Assembly (NCBI GenBank): GCA_964398865.1
Contig: CAYNOO010000003.1
Span: 1-64,000, forward strand
Source of the DNA: Phycocordibacter sp964398865
Lineage (GTDB): Bacteria > Patescibacteriota > Minisyncoccia > Phycocordibacterales > Phycocordibacteraceae
Length of the DNA: 64,000 bases
Reading direction: 5' to 3'
Below, piece by piece: positions 1 through 10,117 of this stretch. The translations under genes were made by a program, and so were the position numbers. Every line of letters starts with the position of its first letter. The stretch's first letter is position 1. The notes below the pieces were generated by a model. That model made no database searches and was not told the DNA's origin. It saw nothing but the letters and a program-made list of their open reading frames with translations.

Positions 1-155
1 GGCACCACCACGAGTCTCTTTGCAGACAACAGTCGTGGCTTCTTAGGCATCGGCACTTCAACACCATGGGCACAGCTTTCTTTGAACCCCAATGCACTTG
101 GCTCCGGTGTTCCAGAGTTTGTCATTGGCTCGACAACTGCGACGCATTTCGTGGT
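1..155 (+). repeat. Long exact repeat, copy 1 (at window edge)
   Basis: Bases 1-155 are identical to 4957-5111 within the same giant gene; the copies diverge at base 156. A 155-bp exact duplication inside a fibre gene shows recent copying of repeat units and is a natural point for assembly breakage. Confidence 0.9.
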
Positions 156-3100
156 CACGGGAGCAGGGCATGTCGGCGTTGGCACGACGTCACCAGTCCA
201 GATGCTTGATGTTGCAGGCATCATCGGTGTTCATAACTATCAAGCAATTTATATCCCCTCAGACCAAGTAAACTTCCAAGGCTCTATCTTCTATGGCACC
301 GGTGGCGCAAGTCTTTCCCACACCACAGGTAACGAAGGAAAGTTCAATGCGGGAGTCGGATTGGGCGCACTCCGTAATATTACTACCGGCACGAGTAACC
401 AAGCCCTCGGCTACAACGCGCTTGAAGACCTCACGACAGCCTCGTTTAACGTAGCCATGGGCAACAACGCACTGTTCCAGCTTGTAAGTGGTGACGGCAA
501 CACTGGTGTCGGCGATGCAGCACTCGGCAACGGCACCACTACCGGACAAAGCGTCGGCATCGGTCGAGACGCCGGACTGAACGCAAATGGGATAGAGAGC
601 GTCTATATCGGATATCAAGCAGGGCGTGCTGTCACCGGGAGTAACTTAAGTACGAACACTATCATCGGCTTTCAGGCTGGAAATGTGATCTCAGCTGGAG
701 CAAACAGGAACATCTTCCTTGGCTACAAGGCGGGTAACAACACCACATCAGGCGCAAACAATCTCATTATCGGCTATGACATAGATAACCCGACTGCGAC
801 TGGTAATAACCAACTTAGTATCGGCAATATCATCTTTGGTACGGGAATAGACGCAACGGGTACAACAGTTGATACGAATGCCCGAATCGGTATTGGCACT
901 TCAACACCATGGGCACAGCTTGCGCTGAATCCGGACGCGCTTGGCTCGGGGATTCCAGAGTTTGTGATTGGCTCCTCAACAGCAACGCGTCTCATTGTGA
1001 CAGGGGCTGGCAAGGTGGGCATCGGCACCACCTCGCCATACGCCAACCTCTCGGTGAATACCACCGCAGGACTCGACTCATTCGCTGTCGGCTCTTCCAC
1101 TGGCACGTATTTGAAAGTCACGTCACTTGGTACCACTACTGCACTTCGCTTCGATGTCTCTGGCACAGCAACATCATCATTCGGTGCCGGCATCAATCTT
1201 GCAACGGGATGCTTTGCGATTAACAACAATTGTCTCTCGCTCTCAACCATCTCCGGCATCCTCCCTGTCACCTCAGGCGGCACCGGCTGGGGCAATCTCC
1301 AAGCAGGAGGACTCTTGTACGGCAATGGCACTGGTGCTGTTGCAACAACCACACAAGGCATTGGCGGTCAGATACTCTCATGGCTCGACGGCATTCCTAA
1401 GTGGACCGCCACGACCACCTTCTCATCAGGGCTCGCATACTCTGCCGGCAACGTCACCAACACCGGTCTTCTCTCACTTGCACAGACATACGGCACCCCA
1501 CAAACAGGGGCGATTACGTTTGCGACCTCATCAACCGCATTCAACGGTCTCACTGCTAATCTCAACATCACCAACACTGGGGGTGCATTCACGTTCGCGC
1601 CAACCCTTTCTGGCACCTTAGGCGTTGGAGGAGGCGGCACCGGACTCTCTACGATTGCGTCAAGCTCACTCATCATTGGTGCGCCAGGAAACACTTTCAT
1701 TGCATATGCCACCTCGTCACTCGGCATCGGTCTTGCGGACACTACCGGCGTTCTTCCAATTCTCCGTGGCGGTACTGCAACGACAACCTTCTATAACGGC
1801 GGCATTACGTTCTACAACTCCGGTCTCGGCACACTCTCGCAAGCGGGAGATGGAAAAGGATTGTTCTGGGATGAGACGAATAAGAGGTTGGGAGTGGGGA
1901 CGAGTACGCCATATGCTTCGCTGTCAGTCGAAGGAAGCTCGGCACTCGGCAACTCTGCGCTCGCGGGGTACTTCACGGCAACATCCACATCAGCAACCTC
2001 AACTTTTGCGGGAGGGTTAGCACTGGAGACATCGGGGTTCGTCTATGATTGGAATACAAACAACATCGGCATCGGCACAGCTGCACCTACTGCACGCTTG
2101 CATGTTACGGGAACATATACCACCGGAAACAGTGCGTACATTGCTTCGCAAGGCACATTAGTATCCACTGCCGCTACCCAATATGCCTTTCTCAATAATG
2201 TAAACTTCACGCTCAATCAAGACACATCAACAGTGTATGGACAGTATGTGAACCCGGCAGTGGGAGGGTCGGGGTCGGTCGCTAACCTTTACGGCATCCG
2301 CATCATCAATGAGACCGTTGCTGGCTATACCGGTACGGTCGCTCAGTCAGTCGGACTCTTATTGTCCGCTCCCGTAATCGCCGCAAGTACAAATCCGATT
2401 ACTACCTACTATGGCATTTTCGGTACTGGCGTCTCGAACGGCAATGGTACGACAACTGGCACTATTACGAATTATGGCGCCCGCTTTACCGCTAACACTG
2501 CCGCAGCAGGTTCTGGCGCAACGATCACCAACTACGGCTTGTACATCCAGCCGGGAACAGGGTCGGGTGATGGCACGACGAACAATTATGGTCTGCGTAT
2601 CGTGGGCGCGGGAGGCTCTGGCGGCGCCGGCACTACCGTGAACTGGTCGCTATATAACGATTCGACCGAGCAGTCGTACTTCGCCGCCCCTATCTCGCTT
2701 GGTGATGCGACCGTCAACTCGACGTACGCTCGCCCGAGCGCGCTCTGGATCGCGACGACGTCGGTGGCGACGACGACGTCCGCTCAGGCATTCCGTTCTG
2801 CTCGTGCCCAACTATTTGCAAATAACCTACTCGGCGGCATTGATTTCTGGTCTGACGATTCAAACCTCACTACTCCAGGTATAAAAACTGCCGCGATTCA
2901 AGCTATCGCTAATACAACACATACCGCTTCAGCGCTCGGCACTGATTTACTCTTCTATACGACGAATGTTCTTGACTATGCGGAGCGAATGAGAATCACT
3001 GGCGATGGCAAAGTAGGCATCGGCACGACAACCCCGCTTGCCGGACTTGTCGTCAACGGAGGCTCGGTGCTCACTTCTGCAACGAACCCTAACGCAGCTG

Positions 3101-6100
3101 CAGCAGTATTTGGTTCACCTGGTTCAGGGTCAACGATTTCTCTCGGTTCATACACGGGAGGGTACGGCGCTATACAAGGCGGAGCCTTCAGTAGCAGTGC
3201 CGCTTCGTATGTCCTAATCAATCCAGTCGGTGGATTAACTGGCATAGGTGTCGCGACAAGTCTCGGCTCACCCGCCAACACACTATCTATTTCAGGTAAG
3301 ACATCCATAGGAAGCGGTTATTGGGCGCTTTCTGCTCCAACAAACGGACTTATCGTTGAGGGAAGTACCGGCATCGGCACCTCTTCGCCCCTTGCACGCC
3401 TCGACGTTGCAGGAGCCAACAACGCTACTGTTCCTCTCTTCCAACTCTCGAGTGTTGCATCATTTGCCACGACAACACGACTTATCGTCACCAATGGAGG
3501 CAACGTCGGCATCGGCACCACCTCGCCATACGCTAACCTTTCCGTATCCACCACCGCAGGACTCGACTCATTCGCTGTCGGCTCTTCCACTGGCACATAT
3601 TTGAAAGTCACGTCACTTGGTACCACTACTGCACTTCGCTTCGATGTCTCCGGTACCGCAACCTCTTCATTCGGTGCCGGTATCAATCTTGCAACGGGAT
3701 GCTTTGCGATTAACAATACATGTGTTGGCGGAAGCTCATTCAGCAACACGATTGCAAACGGTGGTACTGGCACCACCACCTTCTACAACGGTGGCGCAGT
3801 ATTTTATAACTCAACTTTAGGCTCGCTCTCCCAAGCAGGCGACGGTAAAGGTTTCTTCTGGGATGAGACGAATAAAAGACTTGGACTTGGCACCAGCACA
3901 CCGTGGGGGCAGCTGTCGATCAATCCGAATGCATTGGGTTCAGGCATTCCTGAATTTGTCATCGGTTCATCAACCGCAACGCATTTGGTTGTGGATGGGG
4001 CAGGGAACGTTGGCATCGCTTCCACAACTCCATATGCAAAACTTTCCGTGAAAGGCGGCGGTTCAACGACGGGAGTAAACTTCCAAACAACAAACTCTTC
4101 AGACCTGCCACTCCTCACGATTCTCGACAGCGGTAAAGTTGGCGTTGGAAGCAGTACGCCGACAAGCAAGTTTTCGATTGGTTATAGTGGTGGTGGCATA
4201 ACGAGGTCGTTTGATGTGTATGACACTTCAAACTCTCCCAATGCCAATGTCGGACTCTTCTATCGCCCGAACAATGTTGCAACTCCCACAATAACGAACG
4301 CACTCCTTCGCCTCGTCGATCACTCGAGCAATTACCCGCTTTCAATTGAAGATACGAGCGGCAATTCTCTTTTTGCCGTGAAAGGAAATGGCAACCTCGG
4401 CATCGCAAGCACCAGCCCATTTGCAAAACTCTCCATCGCTCTTAGCACTTCAGGCACTGGTATCGCAGTTGATGCTGCCTCCGGATACACTGGAAACTTC
4501 CTCGACTTCAAGCTCGCCTCCACTTCTGTCCTCACAGTGAATCAGGCGGGCGCACTCACTTCCACCGCCTCAAGCCCGTCCACCTTCCCATACGCCTCCA
4601 CCACCGCACTCACTGTTTCAGGCAACACCTTCCTCACCGGACTCACGGGTCCGAATGGTCTTGCGATAGACGCAAACGGACAAGTATATGCCGCTGCAAC
4701 TTCAACTCTCTCTACTATTTCCGGCATCCTCCCTGTCACCTCAGGCGGCACCGGACTCTCATCAATCGCCTCAAGCTCACTCATCATTGGTGCGCCAGGA
4801 AACACTTTCATTGCATATGCCACATCATCCTTAGGTATCGCCCTCTCTGACACCACCGGAACTCTCGCTATCAATAGAGGTGGCACCGCCACCACCACCT
4901 TCTATAACGGCGGTGTCACGTTCTTTAACTCGACACTCGGCACCTTGTCACAGTTTGGCACCACCACGAGTCTCTTTGCAGACAACAGTCGTGGCTTCTT
5001 AGGCATCGGCACTTCAACACCATGGGCACAGCTTTCTTTGAACCCCAATGCACTTGGCTCCGGTGTTCCAGAGTTTGTCATTGGCTCGACAACTGCGACG
5101 CATTTCGTGGTTGATGGAGGGGGCAATGTTGGAGTAGGAACCGCTGCACCACTTTCAAAACTTGATGTGAACGGGGGAGTTGCGGTAGGTACCTACGCTG
5201 GTTCAACCGCTGCACCAGCAAACGGATTAATTGTGAGCGGAAATGTTGGCATTGGTACAAGCAACGCTCTCGATGCTTTGACGGTGCTCATTCCTACCGT
5301 CACGGTTGAAGCTGCAAGTTTTGGAAAAACACAGACTACGAACGACACGGGTCTCCTCCTGGCTCTTTCGGGAGGAGCAGATGGCGACATAGTGCGCGGA
5401 TACCTAGGATTCGCGCACACTGGAGCTGGCGCTGACACAACATTCACTGGAGAAATCGCTGACGCTCTGCACCTCCGTTCAGAAGGAGCATTTCAACTTG
5501 GCACTGGTGGAAACAATATTCGTCTTACTGTTTTGAGTACCGGCAACGTCGGCATTGGCACCACTACTCCTGTCGCGCGGCTATCCGTCCAGGGTAATGG
5601 TTACATTTCGGGAGGTCTCTTTGTGGGAGGCAGTGTTACCTCGACTTCTTCCGCGCCTTCCACCTTCCCGTACGCCTCAACGACCGCACTCACTGTCTCT
5701 GGTGTCGGCGGTCTTCAATTAGATGCTGGACTCAACGGTCCGCTTCAAGCGAATGCAGGTCTCGTTTCAGCCACTACATCTATTGGCATCTTCTATGGCG
5801 GCACCGCAACCACCACTTTCTATAACGGAGGAATCACGTTCTACAACTCCGGTCTCGGCACCCTCTCACAGGCAGGCGATGGAAAAGGATTGTTCTGGGA
5901 TGAGACGAATAAAAACTTGGGGTTAGGAACGACGAGTCCGTGGGCGCAGCTCTCAGTCAACCCTGATGGCATCGCCGGTCCTTCGTTTGCAATCGGTTCG
6001 TCATCTGCCTCGCAGTTCGTGGTGACGAAAGATGGCAGGGTAGGAATTGGCACTAGCTCTCCGATGAGTCTTCTTACTTTGGAATCATTAACCAGCGCTG

Positions 6101-9100
6101 TCCTTCTCCGTGTTTCAAACGGAACCGTTATGGGGCACTTCGGCATGCATGTCATTGGCGATACGACTTTGGATATAGGAACCATAACGAATCACGACGT
6201 GTCGCTTGAAACTAACAATCTGACACGATTGACCGTAGCAGCTGCCGGCAACATCGGCATCGGCACCACGTCGCCTATGTCTCAGCTTACTGTCGTAGGA
6301 TCGTCCGTTGCCGGACGAATTACACTTTCGAATTCAGACACGACCGTCGTCCAGGATGACGTATTAGGCACTTTGGATTTCTATTCAAGCGATGCATCGA
6401 CCGCAGCAGCAGGAGTTGTAGCGGGCATTTCCGCGATTGCTGAGGGATTGCATGGTACTTCCAATCACCACACCGGTCTCGCGTTCTACACTTCTGATCT
6501 CGTTTCTGAGTATGGTCTTGAACGCTTGCGATTGGATCATCAAGGGAATCTCGGTGTTGGAACCACCAGCCCCTTTGCCAAGCTCTCGGTTGCGCTCGGC
6601 ACTTCAGGTACTGGTATCGGAGTTGACGCACTTTCTGGATACTCAGGTAATCTTCTTGATTTGAAGGTTGCCTCAACAACCGTCTTTTCAATCAATCAAG
6701 TTGGTGCGTTAACATCCACTGCTGCTTCAGCTTCAACCTTGCCATACGCATCTTCTACCTCAATGTCTGCTACCGGCTCTATATTTGCAGCGGCAACTAC
6801 AGGAACACTGTCCGTCGGAAGCTCTACCCCTTGGGCAACGCTCGCGGTGAATCCTATAGCCGGCGTTGCATCAAACGCGTTTGCAGTTGGCTCTTCGACC
6901 GCAACCCGATTTCTCATCACTAACAGTGGTCTCACTGGCATCGCCACAACATCACCATGGGGATTGCTTTCCGTGAATCCGAACGCGCTCGGTTCTGGAA
7001 TACCGGAGTTCGTGGTTGGCTCTACCACTTCCACACACCTTATTGTTGATGGAGCTGGGAACGTAGGAATTGGCGTGACTGTTCCGACTGTGAGACTTCA
7101 GGTTATTCGCGATTCTGGTGTCTTCACTGGTACTGTTACGAGCGACTTGATTGCGGATTTTGCGGACAATGGCGACGCTGGTATCGCTATTACCTCCGGT
7201 GCGTCAAGCGTATCGCGCATCTATTTGGGCGGTGATGGCGCTTCTTCATATAACAACGGACGCATTACCTACAATGCTTCGACGAACGCAATGGGTTTTG
7301 AAACCTCTGATGCAGAAAAGCTTACTATCCTTTCCGGTGGCAATGTTGGCGTCGGTACCACCACTCCGCAATTTACATTAACTCCATTCTCACTTACATC
7401 GTCTCAGTTTTCACTTTCTGCTGGTGCCGGAGTTGCGCAATGGGCCTTCAGGAATGCAGGAGGAAACTTCTATCTCGCTACCACCACGGTAGTGGGTACC
7501 GCGACTTCAACGCTTGCGCACTTTACTATTCTCGGCGCTTCGGGTCTCACCGGCATCGCCACAACATCACCATGGGGATTGCTTTCCGTGAATCCGAAGG
7601 CTATTGGCTCTGGTGTTCCTGAGTTCGTCGTGGGCTCCACTACCGCAACGCACCTTCTAGTGACCGGAGCAGGAAACTTAGGCGTAGGCACCACGAGTCC
7701 TTGGGCAACACTCGCGGTGAATCCAATCGCAGGAGCCGCATCAAATGCGTTTGCTGTGGGCTCCTCTACTGCGACTAGATTTGTCATAAATAATTCTGGT
7801 TCTGTCGGCATCGGTACGACGTCACCGGCATTCTTGTTCTCTGTCTCTGGAGGAAAGGTTGCGTTCAAAAGCACTGCTTCCACGACGAGCGCGTTTGCCG
7901 TCGAGAATAGTTATGGTGCGAACGTCCTTCAAGTCGATACGCAAGATACCGACAATAACATCTTTTCTGTCGCGACATCCTCAGGCGTGAGCTACTTTGA
8001 CATCACAAGACTTGGCAATGTTGGCATCGGCTCCACGTCACCTGCAAGCACCTTGACTGTCACCGGTTCCGCCTGTTTCTCGGGAGGTGTGGGCTCTACG
8101 GTTGCTTGTGGTACGACTGCAGGCAGCATTTACTATCGTGCTGCTTCTATTAACACATACGACCTTGCAGAAAATTATCCGACTTCTGACACCTCTATTA
8201 ATGCTGGCACTATCGCGTCTCTTGATCTTACTCACGGCACAACGATAACGACTGCAACTCCAGGCTCCATTCCGCTTGGCATTGTCTCGACCGATCCAGG
8301 TCTCTTGCTCGGAGGTTCTGACGCGACTGCGGCTGTGGGGAGTGCTCGTCCTATCGCGCTTTCCGGACGTGTACCAGTGAAAGTTTCAATCGTAAACGGT
8401 TCAATCGCGATAGGTGACAGACTGATGCTCTCGACGACGACACCGGGCGTTGCCGTGAAAGCGATTCATAGCGGTCAGACAATTGGTATCGCACTTGCTG
8501 CGTATGCCTCGTCTACCATTGGCTCTGTAGAAACCTTCGTGTCGTCGCAATACTGGTTTGCACCGAATGACTTAGCAATTGACTCGACGACAGGCACTGT
8601 CGGTATTGGTACCACGACGCCATTAAATGATGAAAATTCCAATTATCGTCTTTCTGTCGGCGGAGATATTTTGGCGACAGGATTTGTGAATCTCTCGGAA
8701 GGTGATTCCAAAGAAGACATACAGCACATTGATTCAGCAACTGCAGCAACTTTCTTGGATGCGGTACGTGGAATGATGGTCGCTGAATATCACTACAAGA
8801 ACGAACCGGCAAGCGCGGGGAGAGTCGGTTTGATTGCAGAAGAGGCTCCACAAATCGTTCGCTCTACAAAAGGGAATGGTATCGACCTCTACAAGTTATT
8901 GTCGGTTGCAATAGGAGGTATGCAAAGTTTAGCTGACAAGTTTGACGAGCTTGTCGCCACCGTTACTTCACTCACCTCTCGTGTTGCAGCACTTGAGAGC
9001 GGGGTAGGAGGCAGTGTCTCGGGAGCAGTTGGAAATATTACAAGTGCACTTCAATCCGCGCTCACAAGCCAGAGTGTGAGTATCGCAAATGGCACAGTAA

Positions 9101-9723
9101 CGGCGAATGTTCTTGCTGCGCATCAGTTTGTTGCAACACCGGGAACGGGTGGGGAAGCGGCAGCGGGAACGGTGACTATCCCTGCGGGGCAAACGAGCGT
9201 GCTCGTGCAGAATATTCTCGTCGCTGAGCATTCAAAAGTGTTTGTCACTTTCAATTCAAATCCCGGAAACGGTTGGTACGTAAGCGATAAGACGGATGGA
9301 GGTTTCAGTGTTTCCCTGAACGCACCGTTAGCGAGCGATGCCTCGTTTGATTACCTCATCGTAGACGTTGCCACGTCCACGCCAAATTTTGGAGCACCAA
9401 CCTCTGGAGGAACGCCACCGCCTCCGGGCGATTCCCAGGCTCCCGTCATCAGCATTAACGGCAATAGTCCGGCAACTATCCACGTTGGCGATTCATATGC
9501 CGATCTTGGGGCATCGGTAACAGACAATGTTGATCACAATCTTGGCGTTACCACCCTTCTCGATGGCAATGAGGTGATTACGATTAGTATCGACACGAGT
9601 ATCCCCGGTAACCACACGGTGACGTATAGGGCGACGGATGCAGCAGGGAATACCGCTAGTGTCGATCGCACGATTATCATAGAGCCGCTCACACCACCTG
9701 CGCCTGAAGCTCCTCAAGAGTAA
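1..9723 (+). CDS. Giant fibre-like repeat protein with S74 chaperone domain (5' partial)
   Basis: The frame is open at base 1, so the N-terminus lies outside; 3240 residues are visible. Most of the protein is dozens of degenerate units built around VGIGTTSP and FVIGSSTAT motifs, the pattern of trimeric tail-fibre-like shafts. Residues about 2880-3000 look like the peptidase S74 intramolecular chaperone: the S-x4-K-E-D-I motif keeps the expected dyad as S2899 and K2904, followed by GLIAEEAP and a Leu-rich helix. In known families this domain trimerises the shaft and then cuts itself off. Here it is not terminal: a linker region and a DUF5011-like Ig domain (about 3146-3230) follow. No membrane anchor is visible; one may lie upstream. 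The context is bacterial housekeeping genes, not a prophage, so I infer a cell-surface adhesin or filament. The function is unproven. Confidence 0.85.
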   Translation, partial: GTTTSLFADNSRGFLGIGTSTPWAQLSLNPNALGSGVPEFVIGSTTATHFVVTGAGHVGVGTTSPVQMLDVAGIIGVHNYQAIYIPSDQVNFQGSIFYGTGGASLSHTTGNEGKFNAGVGLGALRNITTGTSNQALGYNALEDLTTASFNVAMGNNALFQLVSGDGNTGVGDAALGNGTTTGQSVGIGRDAGLNANGIESVYIGYQAGRAVTGSNLSTNTIIGFQAGNVISAGANRNIFLGYKAGNNTTSGANNLIIGYDIDNPTATGNNQLSIGNIIFGTGIDATGTTVDTNARIGIGTSTPWAQLALNPDALGSGIPEFVIGSSTATRLIVTGAGKVGIGTTSPYANLSVNTTAGLDSFAVGSSTGTYLKVTSLGTTTALRFDVSGTATSSFGAGINLATGCFAINNNCLSLSTISGILPVTSGGTGWGNLQAGGLLYGNGTGAVATTTQGIGGQILSWLDGIPKWTATTTFSSGLAYSAGNVTNTGLLSLAQTYGTPQTGAITFATSSTAFNGLTANLNITNTGGAFTFAPTLSGTLGVGGGGTGLSTIASSSLIIGAPGNTFIAYATSSLGIGLADTTGVLPILRGGTATTTFYNGGITFYNSGLGTLSQAGDGKGLFWDETNKRLGVGTSTPYASLSVEGSSALGNSALAGYFTATSTSATSTFAGGLALETSGFVYDWNTNNIGIGTAAPTARLHVTGTYTTGNSAYIASQGTLVSTAATQYAFLNNVNFTLNQDTSTVYGQYVNPAVGGSGSVANLYGIRIINETVAGYTGTVAQSVGLLLSAPVIAASTNPITTYYGIFGTGVSNGNGTTTGTITNYGARFTANTAAAGSGATITNYGLYIQPGTGSGDGTTNNYGLRIVGAGGSGGAGTTVNWSLYNDSTEQSYFAAPISLGDATVNSTYARPSALWIATTSVATTTSAQAFRSARAQLFANNLLGGIDFWSDDSNLTTPGIKTAAIQAIANTTHTASALGTDLLFYTTNVLDYAERMRITGDGKVGIGTTTPLAGLVVNGGSVLTSATNPNAAAAVFGSPGSGSTISLGSYTGGYGAIQGGAFSSSAASYVLINPVGGLTGIGVATSLGSPANTLSISGKTSIGSGYWALSAPTNGLIVEGSTGIGTSSPLARLDVAGANNATVPLFQLSSVASFATTTRLIVTNGGNVGIGTTSPYANLSVSTTAGLDSFAVGSSTGTYLKVTSLGTTTALRFDVSGTATSSFGAGINLATGCFAINNTCVGGSSFSNTIANGGTGTTTFYNGGAVFYNSTLGSLSQAGDGKGFFWDETNKRLGLGTSTPWGQLSINPNALGSGIPEFVIGSSTATHLVVDGAGNVGIASTTPYAKLSVKGGGSTTGVNFQTTNSSDLPLLTILDSGKVGVGSSTPTSKFSIGYSGGGITRSFDVYDTSNSPNANVGLFYRPNNVATPTITNALLRLVDHSSNYPLSIEDTSGNSLFAVKGNGNLGIASTSPFAKLSIALSTSGTGIAVDAASGYTGNFLDFKLASTSVLTVNQAGALTSTASSPSTFPYASTTALTVSGNTFLTGLTGPNGLAIDANGQVYAAATSTLSTISGILPVTSGGTGLSSIASSSLIIGAPGNTFIAYATSSLGIALSDTTGTLAINRGGTATTTFYNGGVTFFNSTLGTLSQFGTTTSLFADNSRGFLGIGTSTPWAQLSLNPNALGSGVPEFVIGSTTATHFVVDGGGNVGVGTAAPLSKLDVNGGVAVGTYAGSTAAPANGLIVSGNVGIGTSNALDALTVLIPTVTVEAASFGKTQTTNDTGLLLALSGGADGDIVRGYLGFAHTGAGADTTFTGEIADALHLRSEGAFQLGTGGNNIRLTVLSTGNVGIGTTTPVARLSVQGNGYISGGLFVGGSVTSTSSAPSTFPYASTTALTVSGVGGLQLDAGLNGPLQANAGLVSATTSIGIFYGGTATTTFYNGGITFYNSGLGTLSQAGDGKGLFWDETNKNLGLGTTSPWAQLSVNPDGIAGPSFAIGSSSASQFVVTKDGRVGIGTSSPMSLLTLESLTSAVLLRVSNGTVMGHFGMHVIGDTTLDIGTITNHDVSLETNNLTRLTVAAAGNIGIGTTSPMSQLTVVGSSVAGRITLSNSDTTVVQDDVLGTLDFYSSDASTAAAGVVAGISAIAEGLHGTSNHHTGLAFYTSDLVSEYGLERLRLDHQGNLGVGTTSPFAKLSVALGTSGTGIGVDALSGYSGNLLDLKVASTTVFSINQVGALTSTAASASTLPYASSTSMSATGSIFAAATTGTLSVGSSTPWATLAVNPIAGVASNAFAVGSSTATRFLITNSGLTGIATTSPWGLLSVNPNALGSGIPEFVVGSTTSTHLIVDGAGNVGIGVTVPTVRLQVIRDSGVFTGTVTSDLIADFADNGDAGIAITSGASSVSRIYLGGDGASSYNNGRITYNASTNAMGFETSDAEKLTILSGGNVGVGTTTPQFTLTPFSLTSSQFSLSAGAGVAQWAFRNAGGNFYLATTTVVGTATSTLAHFTILGASGLTGIATTSPWGLLSVNPKAIGSGVPEFVVGSTTATHLLVTGAGNLGVGTTSPWATLAVNPIAGAASNAFAVGSSTATRFVINNSGSVGIGTTSPAFLFSVSGGKVAFKSTASTTSAFAVENSYGANVLQVDTQDTDNNIFSVATSSGVSYFDITRLGNVGIGSTSPASTLTVTGSACFSGGVGSTVACGTTAGSIYYRAASINTYDLAENYPTSDTSINAGTIASLDLTHGTTITTATPGSIPLGIVSTDPGLLLGGSDATAAVGSARPIALSGRVPVKVSIVNGSIAIGDRLMLSTTTPGVAVKAIHSGQTIGIALAAYASSTIGSVETFVSSQYWFAPNDLAIDSTTGTVGIGTTTPLNDENSNYRLSVGGDILATGFVNLSEGDSKEDIQHIDSATAATFLDAVRGMMVAEYHYKNEPASAGRVGLIAEEAPQIVRSTKGNGIDLYKLLSVAIGGMQSLADKFDELVATVTSLTSRVAALESGVGGSVSGAVGNITSALQSALTSQSVSIANGTVTANVLAAHQFVATPGTGGEAAAGTVTIPAGQTSVLVQNILVAEHSKVFVTFNSNPGNGWYVSDKTDGGFSVSLNAPLASDASFDYLIVDVATSTPNFGAPTSGGTPPPPGDSQAPVISINGNSPATIHVGDSYADLGASVTDNVDHNLGVTTLLDGNEVITISIDTSIPGNHTVTYRATDAAGNTASVDRTIIIEPLTPPAPEAPQE
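1019..1229 (+). repeat. Near-identical fibre unit, copy A
   Basis: This stretch is matched with few substitutions by 3508-3716. Both encode a unit with TSPYANLSV, DSFAVGSSTGTYLKVTSLG and ATGCFAINN. Sequence identity is far higher than between other units, indicating segmental duplication within the gene. Confidence 0.8.
3508..3716 (+). repeat. Near-identical fibre unit, copy B
   Basis: This is the second copy of the unit at 1019-1229. Differences are mostly silent or conservative, for example SVNTTAG versus SVSTTAG. Confidence 0.8.
4957..5111 (+). repeat. Long exact repeat, copy 2
   Basis: This is the internal copy of the first 155 bases of the window, in frame. It encodes the same fibre unit, containing the motifs GIGTSTPWAQL and VPEFVIGSTTAT. 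Confidence 0.9.
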
Positions 9724-9748
9724 GCCTCAGAAATGAACGGATGATAAA

Positions 9749-10117
9749 ATGATCAAAATGAAAAAATATTATCTCATTGCTTTCGTGCTCGGCGCTCTCA
9801 TGGTGGGTGGAGTGTGGTATTGGAGCGTGAATTTTTCAGGCATCATCGTCGACTCAAAAGACACGAGCGGTAACATATTTCAAATAGCGAGTTCTACTGG
9901 CGACAATTATCTGACCGTCACTGCTGATGGGAAAGTTGGTATTGATAACCAGGCACCAACGACAGAGCTCGATATATACGGGGTGCTTCGCGTTTACGAT
10001 GATAAGCCCCGTGAATGCACCACTGCGATAGAGGGCGCTATTCAGTATCGAGGAGATAATAAGCATTTTTGGGGATGTAACGGCATCTCGTGGCAGAAGC
10101 TTGATTCAGCACCATGA
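9749..10117 (+). CDS. Small membrane-anchored protein related to the fibre repeats
   Basis: This 122-residue protein begins with a short basic stretch and one hydrophobic helix (about residues 7-26), giving a signal anchor. The exposed part has a single fibre-type unit (DGKVGIDNQAPTTELDIYG) and then a short domain with two Cys residues (C90 region and C105 region) that could form a disulphide. It starts 25 bp after the giant fibre gene, and its last bases overlap the next ATG, so the three genes probably form one operon. The shared repeat suggests it caps or anchors the large fibre. No enzyme motif is seen. The start could also be the internal Met at residue 4. Confidence 0.75.
   Translation: MIKMKKYYLIAFVLGALMVGGVWYWSVNFSGIIVDSKDTSGNIFQIASSTGDNYLTVTADGKVGIDNQAPTTELDIYGVLRVYDDKPRECTTAIEGAIQYRGDNKHFWGCNGISWQKLDSAP

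Noticed and set aside
774..1361. Long minus-strand frames opposite the giant fibre gene, here and at many other places up to 8851
   Set aside because: They are mirror frames caused by the repetitive, Thr/Ser/Gly-rich coding sequence and lack independent protein features.
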